From the NCBI GenBank assembly GCA_031553315.1, contig JAVBLT010000052.1:1-39446 (forward strand): 39,446 bases of DNA, in the 5' to 3' direction. The position numbers were made by a program, and so were the translations under genes. The notes beneath the pieces are model-generated. The model saw only the letters and a list, made by a program, of their open reading frames with translations. It did not search any database and had not been told where the DNA came from. This document shows, in pieces, positions 7,719 to 15,918 of this stretch. Numbering within the stretch: position 1 is the stretch's first letter; each line of letters starts with the position of its first letter. Origin of the DNA: JAVBLT01 sp031553315. Lineage in GTDB: Bacteria > Verrucomicrobiota > Kiritimatiellia > RFP12 > DVOR01.

Positions 7719-8288
7719 ATGGGTTGGTTTAGTTTTTCAGGAAAAATCGGGCGCGGGGCGTTTTTGTTCCGTCTTTGCTTTTGCGCGGTGACTGCCGGCG
7801 CGCTGTTTTCATATGTCATTAATGAACCGCAGACGCTTACGCTTTGGAAGTGGTGCGGGGCGGTTGCGGGGGTGTTGCTGTGGATTCTTACGGCGGCTTC
7901 GGTTCAGCGGTTTCGTGATTTGCATATTTCGTTCTGGTATCTGTTTTTTTTGTTGGTTCCGGTGGCAAATGCCTGTATTGTGTTTGCGTTGATCATGGTC
8001 GAAGGCGGTTTCACTCCGGAACCTCAGCAGAGGAAAGAATATGAGATTGATGAATCCTTTGTGCCGCCGGAGGAGTATCCCGAGCAAACGGATGAGTCGT
8101 TTGACCGGAGGTTGACGCATGCTGATTTGCCTGAAGGATGGCGTTGGAACAACGGCCCGGCATGGATCTATAAACCGGCTCCCGTTCCGCTTCCGTCCGA
8201 ACCCAAGCCGGAACCTGAACCGGAGTCTGAGATTGATGATGGTGTTTATCGGAAGATGGGGTTGAAGCCGCCGAAGAGGAAAAGATGA
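7719..8288 (+). CDS. DUF805-like small inner-membrane protein with acidic/Pro-rich tail
   Basis: Protein of 189 residues. The N-terminus FSFSGKIGRGAFLFR and the RFRDLHISFWY segment recall the DUF805 (YhaH-type) family. Three or four hydrophobic helices cover about residues 15-95. The C-terminal half is soluble, with a distinctive IDESFVPPEEYPEQTDE block and a Pro/Glu-rich stretch before a basic end (KPPKRKR). The start at 7719 is supported by GGGAG/GAGAG just upstream; an earlier in-frame start would sit on the promoter. The stop overlaps yjbQ by ATGA. The IDE-F-PPE-YPEQT block recurs in the membrane protein on the other side of yjbQ, so the two are probably paralogues. Function unknown. Confidence 0.75.
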   Translation: MGWFSFSGKIGRGAFLFRLCFCAVTAGALFSYVINEPQTLTLWKWCGAVAGVLLWILTAASVQRFRDLHISFWYLFFLLVPVANACIVFALIMVEGGFTPEPQQRKEYEIDESFVPPEEYPEQTDESFDRRLTHADLPEGWRWNNGPAWIYKPAPVPLPSEPKPEPEPESEIDDGVYRKMGLKPPKRKR

Positions 8289-8701
8289 TGATTGTTCAAA
8301 AGGAAATCGCGCTGACGGCGCGGCGCAAAGGGTTTCATCTGATTACATCGGAAATTCTGGCGAGTTTGTCGCCGCTTCCGACGACGGGGCTTTTGAATCT
8401 GTTTATTCGCCACACCTCGGCGGCACTTGCGTTGAATGAAAATGCGGATGCCGATGTGCGGCGCGATTTGGATGCGGTTTTTGACCGGCTGATTCCGGCG
8501 AATGCGCCGTTTTACCTTCATACCTGTGAGGGGGCGGATGATATGCCCGCGCATGCGAAATCGGCGCTGGTGGGGGCTTCACTTTCGATTCCTATCACGC
8601 GCGGCCGCCTCAATCTCGGCACATGGCAGGGCATTTATTTGTGCGAATTTCGTGTGTCTGCCGGTTCGCGCACGGTGGTCGCAACGGTGATTGGAGAATA
8701 A
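8285..8701 (+). CDS. yjbQ: YjbQ/UPF0047 family protein (secondary thiamine-phosphate synthase-like)
   Basis: Protein of 138 residues, the usual size of the UPF0047 family. Conserved stretches are HTSAALALNENADADVRRDL near residue 42, HTCEGADDMPAHAKSAL near 79, and LGTWQGIYLCEFR near 111. The conserved His and acidic residues that may bind metal are present. Some members complement thiamine-phosphate synthase defects, but the physiological role is not settled. The ATG overlaps the preceding membrane-protein stop (ATGA), and the next membrane protein follows after one base, so the three are a coupled operon. A second ATG (8288) is an equally possible start. Confidence 0.9.
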   Translation: MMIVQKEIALTARRKGFHLITSEILASLSPLPTTGLLNLFIRHTSAALALNENADADVRRDLDAVFDRLIPANAPFYLHTCEGADDMPAHAKSALVGASLSIPITRGRLNLGTWQGIYLCEFRVSAGSRTVVATVIGE

Positions 8702-8702
8702 A

Positions 8703-9233
8703 ATGAATAATTTGAATCCTGATGCGAAACCACCGCGTTTTTCCTGGAGAATGAGCCGGACGGTCTTTTATTTTTGGTTTCTGGGGGTAGTTGTTGGGTT
8801 AAGCGTTTACGGTACGATGATTAAAAACGGATCCGAAATCAAGGAGGGGTTTTGGTGGGTTTCACTCCTTTTGATTTTCACGTTTTTTGCAGGTGCGTTT
8901 TTGCGGGTGCGGGATTGGGCTGAATCGTGGTGGCCTTTCTTTTGGCTGTTTGTGCCGGGGATCAATTTCGGGGTGGTGTTGTTATGTTTCATGCTGCCGC
9001 GCCATGTGGCTGCAAAACCGGTGCCTCCGCCTGTCTATCTCATTGATGAAACGTTTGAACCGCCTGAAGCCTACCCGGAGCAAACGGAACCGCGCGAGGA
9101 AACCAGTGTGATGCGCGCGAATCCATCGCAACTTGGCGGGTGGACGTATGCCACGTGGGAAGGTCCGTCTTTGACTTCGATTCAAGAGGAGGGTGATCCG
9201 GCGTTGCGTGGAAATAATAAAAATTCCTGTTGA
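8703..9233 (+). CDS. Small membrane protein related to the DUF805-like neighbour
   Basis: Protein of 176 residues with hydrophobic segments at about 20-40, 50-70 and 78-100, then a cytoplasmic-type tail. The tail contains YLIDETFEPPEAYPEQTE, which matches the IDE-F-PPE-YPEQT block of the protein encoded at 7719-8288, so the two look like diverged duplicates. The ATG at 8703 is preceded by GGAG in the end of yjbQ; a TTG four codons earlier is less likely. The trp -35 box overlaps its stop codon. I do not recognise a function; the genetic link to yjbQ is the main clue. Confidence 0.7.
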   Translation: MNNLNPDAKPPRFSWRMSRTVFYFWFLGVVVGLSVYGTMIKNGSEIKEGFWWVSLLLIFTFFAGAFLRVRDWAESWWPFFWLFVPGINFGVVLLCFMLPRHVAAKPVPPPVYLIDETFEPPEAYPEQTEPREETSVMRANPSQLGGWTYATWEGPSLTSIQEEGDPALRGNNKNSC

Positions 9234-9259
9234 CGTTTTGTGCCTCGATGTGATAGGGT
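9230..9259 (+). promoter_or_regulatory. Probable trp operon promoter
   Basis: TTGACG (9230-9235) and a weak TAGGGT (9254-9259) with an 18-nt spacer. Expected start is near 9266, just before a short helix that encloses the leader peptide gene. The -35 overlaps the preceding stop codon. No clear TrpR-like operator palindrome is seen. Confidence 0.5.
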
Positions 9260-9284
9260 CGTGCGTATGCAAAGCGGAAAAACC

Positions 9285-9335
9285 ATGTTCAACGCCTCCC
9301 GATGGTATTGGCGGCTTACGTCGCCGAGACCATGA
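9285..9335 (+). CDS. trpL: trp operon leader peptide (attenuation peptide)
   Basis: A 16-residue frame reading MFNASRWYWRLTSPRP, with two Trp codons separated by one Tyr codon (TGG TAT TGG, 9303-9311). It lies directly before trpE and upstream of an attenuator terminator, the layout of transcription attenuation by ribosome stalling. The GGCG in the Trp region (9310-9313) can pair with CGCC (9322-9325); TCGCCG (9321-9326) can instead pair with CGGCGA (9368-9373), the 5' arm of the terminator. Stalling at the Trp codons would mask the first segment and favour the antiterminator. The ribosome site is weak (GCGGAAAAACC). Too short for routine gene calling. Confidence 0.8.
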   Translation: MFNASRWYWRLTSPRP

Positions 9336-9368
9336 CGCTTTGCTGTGTGCAGTGAACAGCTAGGAAAC

Positions 9369-9410
9369 GGCGATTCAATCCAATCATAGGTTTGAGTCGC
9401 CTTTTTGTTT
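9369..9410 (+). terminator. trp attenuator terminator
   Basis: Stem GGCGATTCAA (9369-9378) with TTGAGTCGCC (9392-9401), 10 pairs with one G-U, a 13-nt loop, then TTTTTGTTT. The 5' arm is also complementary to part of the leader peptide gene (9321-9326), so the hairpin competes with an antiterminator. Confidence 0.85.
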
Positions 9411-9423
9411 TCCAAAATCGAAG

Positions 9424-9476
9424 CCGTCTGATCCCGGAATGTTTTTAAACCCGGGGCAGACGGTTTCTTTGTTTTT
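9424..9476 (+). terminator. Second terminator-like hairpin before trpE
   Basis: CCGTCTG-AT-CCCGG (9424-9437) pairs with CCGGG-G-CAGACGG (9451-9463): 12 pairs with a small internal bulge, followed by TTTCTTTGTTTTT. It ends 13 nt before the trpE start codon. It looks like a full intrinsic terminator in tandem with the attenuator; no upstream segment able to disrupt it was seen. Confidence 0.7.
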
Positions 9477-9489
9477 ATGCGAGAAAAAA

Positions 9490-10965
9490 ATGACCACGAT
9501 TCCCGATTACCCTACCTTTGAGCGCTTGTGCGATGCCGGCAACCTGGTGCCGGTCTGCCGCGAGATGCTGGCGGATCTGGAGACGCCTGTTTCCGTGTTG
9601 GCGCGGCTCATCCATGAACCCGACCTCTTCCTGCTCGAAAGCTGCGAGCAGGGGGAACGTTTTGGGCGTTATTCGTTTATCGGCCTGAGGCCGCGCGGGG
9701 TTTTTCGCGTGGAAAACGGGAAGGCGTTTCTAACGGAACAGGGGGAGACTCGTGAGCTGAGTTTCGGGCAATCGCCTTTTTTCGCGCTTCGGGAGCTGCT
9801 GAAAGAGGTTCATCCGGCGGTTTATCCGGGGTTGCCGCCGCTTTTCGGGGGGGCTGTCGGCTATATGGGTTACGAAACGGTGAATGAGTTTGAGGCGCTG
9901 CCGCCGCCGAAGCAGCCGCTGGAGGATCCCGCGTCGCTCTTTTTGCTGACGGATGATATGCTGGTCTTCGACAACATCCGCCATATGCTGACGGTTGTGG
10001 CCTGTGCGCGGCCGGGCGAGTTTCCGAACCGCCGGGCGGCGTATGAGGATGCCGTCGCCCGGATCGATTCGCTTTGCGCGCTGCTCCGCAAGCCGCTCGA
10101 TTTTCCGGCGCCGGTGCGCATCAGGCCGCCGCGCCTTTCGGGCAATATGAGCCGTGAGGGTTTCTGCGAGATGGTTGACCGCGCGCAGCATGCCATTCAC
10201 GAAGGCGAGTGCATTCAGGTGGTGCTTTCGCAGAAGTTTGAGGCGGAGCTGCCGGTGCCGCCGCTGGCGCTGTATCGGGCGCTCCGCCATGTGAACCCCT
10301 CGCCCTACACCTTTTTCCTGAAGCACAACGAACGCATTCTGGTGGGGTCTTCGCCCGAAACGATGGTTAAGCTCGAAAACGGCCGCAGTGCGCTTCGGCC
10401 CATTGCCGGCACACGTAAGCGCGGCGCCACGCCCGCCGAGGATCGCGCGCGCGCCGATGAGCTCCTGAGCGATGAAAAGGAGCGTGCGGAGCATCTGATG
10501 CTGGTGGATCTGGCGCGAAACGATCTGGGGCGCACGGCGGTCGCGGGAAGCGTGCAGGTCGGCAATTTCATGCGCGTGGAGCGGTATTCTCATGTGATGC
10601 ATCTCGTGAGCGATGTGGAGGCGCTCTTGGCGGAGGATAAGGATGGGTTTGATCTGGTCGCGGCGGCGTTTCCCGCCGGTACGCTTTCGGGGGCGCCCAA
10701 AATCCGGGCGATGGAATTGATACGGGAGCTGGAACCCGGTCCGCGCGGCGTCTACGGCGGCGGCGTGGGGTATTTCGGCTACACGGGCAACCTCGATCTG
10801 GCCATCACGATCCGCACGGTGCTGCTCCGGGGCGGGCGGATCACCATTCAGGCGGGTGCGGGGATTGTGTATGATTCGGTTCCGGAAAAGGAGTATGAGG
10901 AGACGCTGAACAAGGCGGCGGCGCTCTTCTCGGCGATTCGTTTCGCCTGTGAATTGGGGGCTTAA
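9490..10965 (+). CDS. trpE: Anthranilate synthase component I
   Basis: Chorismate plus ammonia (from TrpG) to anthranilate and pyruvate, the first committed step of tryptophan synthesis. It has 491 residues. LLES (48-51) is the tryptophan feedback-binding motif. The C-terminal chorismate-binding domain shows RPIAGTRKRG, ELLSDEKERAEHLMLVDLARND and FPAGTLSGAPKIRAMELI, all intact. I chose the ATG at 9490 (weak GCGAGA ribosome site); an earlier in-frame ATG at 9439 lies inside the loop of the second terminator hairpin. First structural gene of trpEGDCFBA, controlled by the leader upstream. Confidence 0.97.
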   Translation: MTTIPDYPTFERLCDAGNLVPVCREMLADLETPVSVLARLIHEPDLFLLESCEQGERFGRYSFIGLRPRGVFRVENGKAFLTEQGETRELSFGQSPFFALRELLKEVHPAVYPGLPPLFGGAVGYMGYETVNEFEALPPPKQPLEDPASLFLLTDDMLVFDNIRHMLTVVACARPGEFPNRRAAYEDAVARIDSLCALLRKPLDFPAPVRIRPPRLSGNMSREGFCEMVDRAQHAIHEGECIQVVLSQKFEAELPVPPLALYRALRHVNPSPYTFFLKHNERILVGSSPETMVKLENGRSALRPIAGTRKRGATPAEDRARADELLSDEKERAEHLMLVDLARNDLGRTAVAGSVQVGNFMRVERYSHVMHLVSDVEALLAEDKDGFDLVAAAFPAGTLSGAPKIRAMELIRELEPGPRGVYGGGVGYFGYTGNLDLAITIRTVLLRGGRITIQAGAGIVYDSVPEKEYEETLNKAAALFSAIRFACELGA

Positions 10966-10966
10966 A

Positions 10967-11539
10967 ATGATTTTTGTTTTGGATAATTACGATTCGTTCA
11001 CCTACAATCTCACGCATATGCTCGCCATGCTCGGCGCGGAGGCGGTGATCCGGCGCAACCGAGAAATCGGCGTGGATGGGGTTTTCGCGCTTCGCCCGGC
11101 GGGGATTCTGCTTTCGCCTGGGCCGGGGCGACCGGAAAACGCGGGTATTCTCTGCGAACTTGTTCGGGAGGCCGCCGCGCGGCGCGTGCCGGTGCTGGGC
11201 GTCTGCCTCGGGCATCAGGCGATCGGGCAGGTCTTTGGCGCGAAGGTCGTCCACGCGAAAGCCGTGATGCACGGCAAGACCTCCGAAATCACCCACGACG
11301 GCAAAGGGATTTTCAGCGGCATCGCCTCACCCTTCAAGGCGGTGCGTTATCATTCGCTGGCTCTGGGCGACTTGCCGGATTGCCTCGCGATCACCGCACA
11401 AAGCCCCGATGGCGAAATCATGGGGGTGCGGCATGTGTCGCTCCCGATCGAGGGGATTCAATACCATCCTGAATCGATTCTGACCGTGACGGGGAAACGG
11501 CAGCTCGCCAACTTTCTGGAAGGAACCGGAACATGCTGA
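10967..11539 (+). CDS. trpG: Anthranilate synthase component II (glutamine amidotransferase)
   Basis: Supplies ammonia from glutamine to TrpE. It has 190 residues; the nucleophile C80 lies in LGVCLGHQ, the catalytic His/Glu in QYHPES, and the oxyanion strand reads LSPGPGRPENAG. The ATG at 10967 lies one base after the trpE stop with a G-run as ribosome site inside trpE; an earlier TTG at 10949 is unlikely. Its end overlaps trpD by 7 nt. A close relative (PabA) shares this fold, but position inside the trp operon decides the assignment. Confidence 0.95.
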   Translation: MIFVLDNYDSFTYNLTHMLAMLGAEAVIRRNREIGVDGVFALRPAGILLSPGPGRPENAGILCELVREAAARRVPVLGVCLGHQAIGQVFGAKVVHAKAVMHGKTSEITHDGKGIFSGIASPFKAVRYHSLALGDLPDCLAITAQSPDGEIMGVRHVSLPIEGIQYHPESILTVTGKRQLANFLEGTGTC

Positions 11540-12552
11540 CGCCTTACCTCGCAACCGTGCTGGCCGGGCGCGACCTTTCCGAGCGCGAGATGGAAGCCGT
11601 GATGGGGATTCTGCTTCGGAAAGAAGCGCCCGACCCGACCGTCGGGGCGCTGTTGGCGGCGCTGCGGATGAAGGGCGAATCGCGAAGCGAACTGGTGGGC
11701 GCGGCGCGTTTTTTGCGGCGCCACGCGGCGTTTATCGACACGGGGTTCCGGAGCTGTGTTGATATTGTGGGCACCGGCGGCGACGGCGGCATTTCTTTCA
11801 ATATCTCGACCGCTTCCGCCTGTGTGGCCGCCGGGGCGGGTGTGTGTATCGCCAAGCACGGCAACCGGGCCGTTTCGGGAAAGAGCGGCGCGGCCGATGT
11901 GCTGGCCGCCTGTGGGTTCAATCTCGGCTGTTCCGCCGCCGCGATGGAACACAGCATCCATGCGCACGGATTCGGTTTTCTTTTCGCGCAGAAGATGCAC
12001 CCGCTGCTGGGCGCGGTCGCGCCGCTGCGCCGGGCGCTGGGGATTCGCACGCTTTTCAATATGACCGGGCCGCTTTGCAACCCGGCGGGAGCGCAGGCGA
12101 TGGTGCTGGGCGTTTACGCCGCGCCGCTCACCGAGCTCTTCGCGGAGGCGCTTCTGGATTTGGGCGTGAAGCGGGCGATGGTGGTGCACGGGCTCGACGG
12201 CCTCGATGAAATCAGCTGTTGCGCGCCGACCCGCGTCACGGAGATCCGGCAAGACGGTTCACTCGTCAGCTATGCGCTTTTCCCTGAGATGATTCTGGGG
12301 CAGAGCTATTCACCCAGGGAAATCGCGGGCGGCACGCCGGAGGAAAACGCCGCGCTGATGAAGGGCATTTTACGCGGAGAGGTTCGCGGCGCGCCGCGCG
12401 CGGTCGTGGCGCTTAACGCGGGAGCGGCGGTCTATGTTTCAGGCGCCGCAGCCTCGCTTGCTGAAGGAGTGCGCGCGGCCGAAGCGGCGATCGAATCGGG
12501 CAAGGCTGTCGACATGCTTGAAACATTGATTGAGGAGAGCCATCATGCTTGA
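11533..12552 (+). CDS. trpD: Anthranilate phosphoribosyltransferase
   Basis: Transfers the phosphoribosyl group of PRPP to anthranilate. It has 339 residues, the normal length. The PRPP/Mg-binding motif GTGGDG is at 80-85 and the anthranilate/PRPP loop KHGNRAVSGKSGAAD at 108-122. The segment HPLLGAVAPLRRALGIRTLFNMTGPLCNP is typical of the family. AAGGA lies 9 nt before the ATG. It overlaps trpG by 7 nt and trpC by 8 nt, so the middle of the operon is translationally coupled. Confidence 0.97.
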   Translation: MLTPYLATVLAGRDLSEREMEAVMGILLRKEAPDPTVGALLAALRMKGESRSELVGAARFLRRHAAFIDTGFRSCVDIVGTGGDGGISFNISTASACVAAGAGVCIAKHGNRAVSGKSGAADVLAACGFNLGCSAAAMEHSIHAHGFGFLFAQKMHPLLGAVAPLRRALGIRTLFNMTGPLCNPAGAQAMVLGVYAAPLTELFAEALLDLGVKRAMVVHGLDGLDEISCCAPTRVTEIRQDGSLVSYALFPEMILGQSYSPREIAGGTPEENAALMKGILRGEVRGAPRAVVALNAGAAVYVSGAAASLAEGVRAAEAAIESGKAVDMLETLIEESHHA

Positions 12553-13288
12553 AAAAATTCTGGCGGCAAAACGTGCGGAAGTGGCGCGTGCAAAAAGCGT
12601 AACGACCTTCGCGAATCTCGATCGCCTCCCCGCGCCGCGCGATTTCGCAGGGGCGTTCCGCAAACCGGGAACCCGGATTCTCGCCGAACTGAAAAAGGCG
12701 TCGCCCTCCAAAGGTCTTATCCGCGCGGATTTTAATCCCGCGGCATTGGCCAGGGAGCTGGAAGCGGGCGGAGCGGCGGCACTCTCGGTGCTGACGGAGC
12801 GGAATTTCTTTCAGGGCGACCTTGCCTATTTGCGCGAGGTGCGGGCGGCGGTTTCACTGCCGTTGCTTCGGAAGGATTTTATTTTTGATCCGTATCAGAT
12901 GATGGAAGCGCGCGCGAACGGGGCCGATGCGGTTCTGCTCATTGCCGCGATGCTCGATGACGCTGCCCTGAATTGTCTGACCGCCTGTGCGCATGATCTC
13001 GGCCTTCAGGTGCTGGGCGAAGCACACACCGCCGAAGAGGTCGCACGCCTGGCCGCCACAGCAGTTGACCTGATGGGCGTGAACGCCCGCGACCTCACCA
13101 CCTTTGAAACCGACCTGGGGCGTGTGGCCGATTTGCTGCGGCTGGTGCCGCCCGACCGGATCGCCGTCGCGGAAAGCGCCATTCGCTCGAGGGCGGATAT
13201 TGAGGCGCTCGGCGCACAGGGTTTTCTGATTGGCGAAGCGCTGATGCGCGCGGAAAGGCCGGGAGAAAAATTATGCGAATTGCTGTGA
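12545..13288 (+). CDS. trpC: Indole-3-glycerol phosphate synthase
   Basis: Closes the ring of CdRP to form indole-3-glycerol phosphate. It is a (beta/alpha)8 protein of 247 residues. Catalytic residues are visible as E48 and K50 in AELKKASPSKG, the Lys of LLRKDFIFD near 110 and the Glu of LGEAHTAEE near 158. The loop usually written NNR is NARDL here, a mild variant. The ATG at 12545 has GAGGAGAG upstream; an in-frame start at 12530 would place five extra residues inside trpD. It is not fused to trpF, unlike enterobacteria. Confidence 0.95.
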   Translation: MLEKILAAKRAEVARAKSVTTFANLDRLPAPRDFAGAFRKPGTRILAELKKASPSKGLIRADFNPAALARELEAGGAAALSVLTERNFFQGDLAYLREVRAAVSLPLLRKDFIFDPYQMMEARANGADAVLLIAAMLDDAALNCLTACAHDLGLQVLGEAHTAEEVARLAATAVDLMGVNARDLTTFETDLGRVADLLRLVPPDRIAVAESAIRSRADIEALGAQGFLIGEALMRAERPGEKLCELL

Positions 13289-13878
13289 AAATCTGCGGCA
13301 TTACCCGTGAGGAAGATGTGATTGCAGCGGCTGAGGCAGGCGCCGATCACATTGGATTTGTGTGTTACCCGCCGTCGAAGCGTTTTGTGTCGCTGTTGCG
13401 GCTGACCGAGCTGGCGCGCAGCGAAACGCGGCTCAAGCGGGTCGGGGTCTTTGTGAATCCTGATTGGCCTGCGCTTGAAACCGCCGTCTGCCTCGGCAGG
13501 CTCGATGTCGTGCAGCTTCACGGCGAGGAACCTCCCGAAATGGCCGCCGCCATCACCTGTGCCGAAGTGTGGAAGGCCGTTCGGCTCGCTTCGCGCCGCG
13601 ATGTGGCGCACTATGCCGGTTATCCCGCGGCCAAACTCCTCGTCGATTCCGCCGAGGGCGGCTCGGGCCGTTGCTGCGATTGGTCGCTTGCCGCCGAGCT
13701 GGCGCGGATTCGCCCGATTGTGCTCGCGGGCGGCATCACCCCGGAAAACGCCTGCGAAGCGGTTCGCAGGGTGCGGCCGTGGGGCATTGACCTCTCAAGC
13801 GGCGTGGAAAGCGCCCCCGGAATCAAAGACCTCGCCAAAATCCATGCTTTATTCAACAACCTGAAAGGACAGCTATGA
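13273..13878 (+). CDS. trpF: Phosphoribosylanthranilate isomerase
   Basis: Amadori rearrangement of phosphoribosylanthranilate to CdRP. It has 201 residues. The general base C8 (KICGIT) and general acid D125 (LLVDSAEGGSG) are at the family positions. The phosphate-binding end reads LAGGITPENA then GIDLSSGVESAPGIKD. GGGAG lies 8 nt before the ATG. It overlaps trpC by 16 nt and trpB by ATGA, so it is translationally coupled on both sides. Confidence 0.96.
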   Translation: MRIAVKICGITREEDVIAAAEAGADHIGFVCYPPSKRFVSLLRLTELARSETRLKRVGVFVNPDWPALETAVCLGRLDVVQLHGEEPPEMAAAITCAEVWKAVRLASRRDVAHYAGYPAAKLLVDSAEGGSGRCCDWSLAAELARIRPIVLAGGITPENACEAVRRVRPWGIDLSSGVESAPGIKDLAKIHALFNNLKGQL

Positions 13879-15044
13879 ACACACACTACGGCATCTACGG
13901 CGGGCAATATGTGCCCGAAACGCTCATGCCCGCACTTCACGAACTCAACGCCGCGTTTCGGGAGGCCTTGGCCGACCCGGAATTTCAGCGGGAATATGAG
14001 GCGCTGTTGAAGGATTACATCGGGCGCGAGTCGCCGCTTTATTTCGCGCGGCGCCTGACCGAGCAGTGCGGCGGCGCGAAAATCTACCTCAAACGCGAAG
14101 ACCTCAACCACACCGGCGCCCATAAGGTGAATAATACCCTCGGCCAATGCCTGCTCGCCAAACGCATGGGCAAAACACGCCTCATCGCCGAAACCGGCGC
14201 GGGGATGCACGGCGTGGCGACGGCCACCGTCGCGGCGCTTCTCGGAATGCCCTGCGAGGTCTACATGGGCGCGCTCGATGTGGAGCGCCAGGCCCCCAAC
14301 GTGGAGCGCATGCACGCCCTCGGCGCGCGCGTCATCGCCGTGGAAAGCGGCTCGCGCACCTTGAAAGACGCCATGAACGAAGCCATCCGCGATTGGGCCG
14401 CCACCTCGCGAGAAACCTTTTATGTGATCGGCACCGTGGCGGGGCCCGCGCCGTATCCCGAAATGGTGAAGACCTTTCAATCCGTGATCGGGCGCGAAGC
14501 CCGGAGGCAGTGCCTTGAAAAGGAAGGGCGCCTGCCGGCCGAAGTGATCGCCTGCATCGGCGGCGGGAGCAACGCGATGGGCATCTTCGCCGGATTCCTC
14601 GATGACGCCGTGACCTTGACGGGCGTGGAAGCCGCCGGCGAAGGCCTTGAAACCGGCCGCCACGCCGCCAGCATCAACGGCGGCCGGGTCGGCGTGCTCC
14701 ACGGCACCAAGACCTTCCTCCTGCAGGATTCTGAAGGGCAAATCATCGAAACCCATTCCGTTTCAGCCGGGCTCGATTATCCCGGCGTGGGCCCGGAGCA
14801 CGCCCGCCTCGCCCAAACCGGCCGCGCCCGCTACACCGCGGTTACCGACCGCGAGGCGGTGGCGGCCTTCGACATTTTGTGCAGGCTGGAGGGAATCATC
14901 CCCGCGCTCGAATCGGCACACGCTGTGGCCGAAGCACTGAAACGGGCACCGCGCCTCGCAAAAGACGATCTGATTATCGTCAACCTCTCCGGCCGGGGAG
15001 ACAAAGACATGCAATCCGTTCGCCGCTATAAGGAAACCCACTGA
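13875..15044 (+). CDS. trpB: Tryptophan synthase beta chain
   Basis: PLP enzyme that joins indole and serine to make tryptophan. It has 389 residues. The Schiff-base lysine is K84 in LNHTGAHKVNN, the phosphate-binding loop is GGGSNAMG near 230, and KREDLNHTG and ETGAGMHGVA are intact. It is the standard TrpB1 type, with the alpha subunit next door. AAAGGA lies 6 nt before the ATG. The stop is followed after one base by the trpA start. Confidence 0.98.
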   Translation: MNTHYGIYGGQYVPETLMPALHELNAAFREALADPEFQREYEALLKDYIGRESPLYFARRLTEQCGGAKIYLKREDLNHTGAHKVNNTLGQCLLAKRMGKTRLIAETGAGMHGVATATVAALLGMPCEVYMGALDVERQAPNVERMHALGARVIAVESGSRTLKDAMNEAIRDWAATSRETFYVIGTVAGPAPYPEMVKTFQSVIGREARRQCLEKEGRLPAEVIACIGGGSNAMGIFAGFLDDAVTLTGVEAAGEGLETGRHAASINGGRVGVLHGTKTFLLQDSEGQIIETHSVSAGLDYPGVGPEHARLAQTGRARYTAVTDREAVAAFDILCRLEGIIPALESAHAVAEALKRAPRLAKDDLIIVNLSGRGDKDMQSVRRYKETH

Positions 15045-15045
15045 A

Positions 15046-15918
15046 ATGAATACCCGAATCGACCGTATTTTTGCCCGCTGCAAAGCGGAAAACCGCCCTG
15101 CCCGCATCCTCTTCGCCTCCTGCGGCTTCCCCACCCTCCAACAGAGCGAACGCGTGATCGAAACCATGATTGAACAAGGGGCCGACATCATTGAGCTGGG
15201 CGCGCCTTTTTCCGATCCCGTGGCCGACGGCCCCGTGATCCAAGCCGCCTCGCAGCAGGCCATCGCCCACGGCGCCACGCTCCGCGGCATCCTCCAGATG
15301 GCCGCGCGCATCCGCCGGCGCCACCCCGAAACCGGGCTGATTCTCTTCAGCTATTTCAACATCCTCCTCAACGCGCGCCTGGAGGCACTGTGCGACCGCC
15401 TCGCTGAAACCGGCATCGACGGTATTCTCTGCGTGGATCTGCCGTATGAAGAGCGCGATGAGCTGAAACCGCTGTGCGATGCACGCGGCCTTCACCTGAT
15501 ACCCCTCGTTTCGCCGGAGACCGACGAAACGCGCATTCCACTCGTGACCTCCGGCTGCACAGGCTTCGCCTATGCCGTCACCGTCAGCGGCATCACCGGC
15601 GCGCGCCGCGCCTTTCCACCCACCCTCGCCGCGCGCCTCGAAACCATCCGCCGCCTCACCACCCTCCCCGTGGTGGCCGGGTTCGGCATCGCCGATACCC
15701 AGACCGCCCGCGCCATCGGCCTCCATGCCGACGGCATTGTGATCGGTTCCGCCGCGATTCGCCCCCTGCTGGAAAACCAGGCGTTTGAAGAGGGGCTCTT
15801 CAAGATGACGACATTTCTCCGAAACCTGTTCGGCGGGTCGACTCAAGGAAATCAAAACCTCCCTTCAAACCCCACACCCCCATCCTTCACCGACAATAGA
15901 TCTCCTGCGAAATTGTGA
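15046..15918 (+). CDS. trpA: Tryptophan synthase alpha chain
   Basis: Cleaves indole-3-glycerol phosphate to indole and glyceraldehyde 3-phosphate and passes indole to TrpB. It is a (beta/alpha)8 barrel with catalytic E50 and D61 in IIELGAPFSDPVADGP and phosphate-binding GFGIADTQTA and IVIGSAAI. At 290 residues it is about 20 longer than usual because of a low-complexity tail after residue 260 (GGSTQGNQNLPSNPTPPSF) that is unlike the family and may be read-out into intergenic sequence. Last gene of the trp operon; no clear terminator was found behind it. Confidence 0.96.
   Translation: MNTRIDRIFARCKAENRPARILFASCGFPTLQQSERVIETMIEQGADIIELGAPFSDPVADGPVIQAASQQAIAHGATLRGILQMAARIRRRHPETGLILFSYFNILLNARLEALCDRLAETGIDGILCVDLPYEERDELKPLCDARGLHLIPLVSPETDETRIPLVTSGCTGFAYAVTVSGITGARRAFPPTLAARLETIRRLTTLPVVAGFGIADTQTARAIGLHADGIVIGSAAIRPLLENQAFEEGLFKMTTFLRNLFGGSTQGNQNLPSNPTPPSFTDNRSPAKL

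Noticed and set aside
9266..9480. T-box riboswitch or TRAP site in front of trpE
   Set aside because: No T-box consensus (AGGGTGGAACCGCG-like) and no series of GAG/TAG repeats; the Trp-codon peptide explains the layout better.
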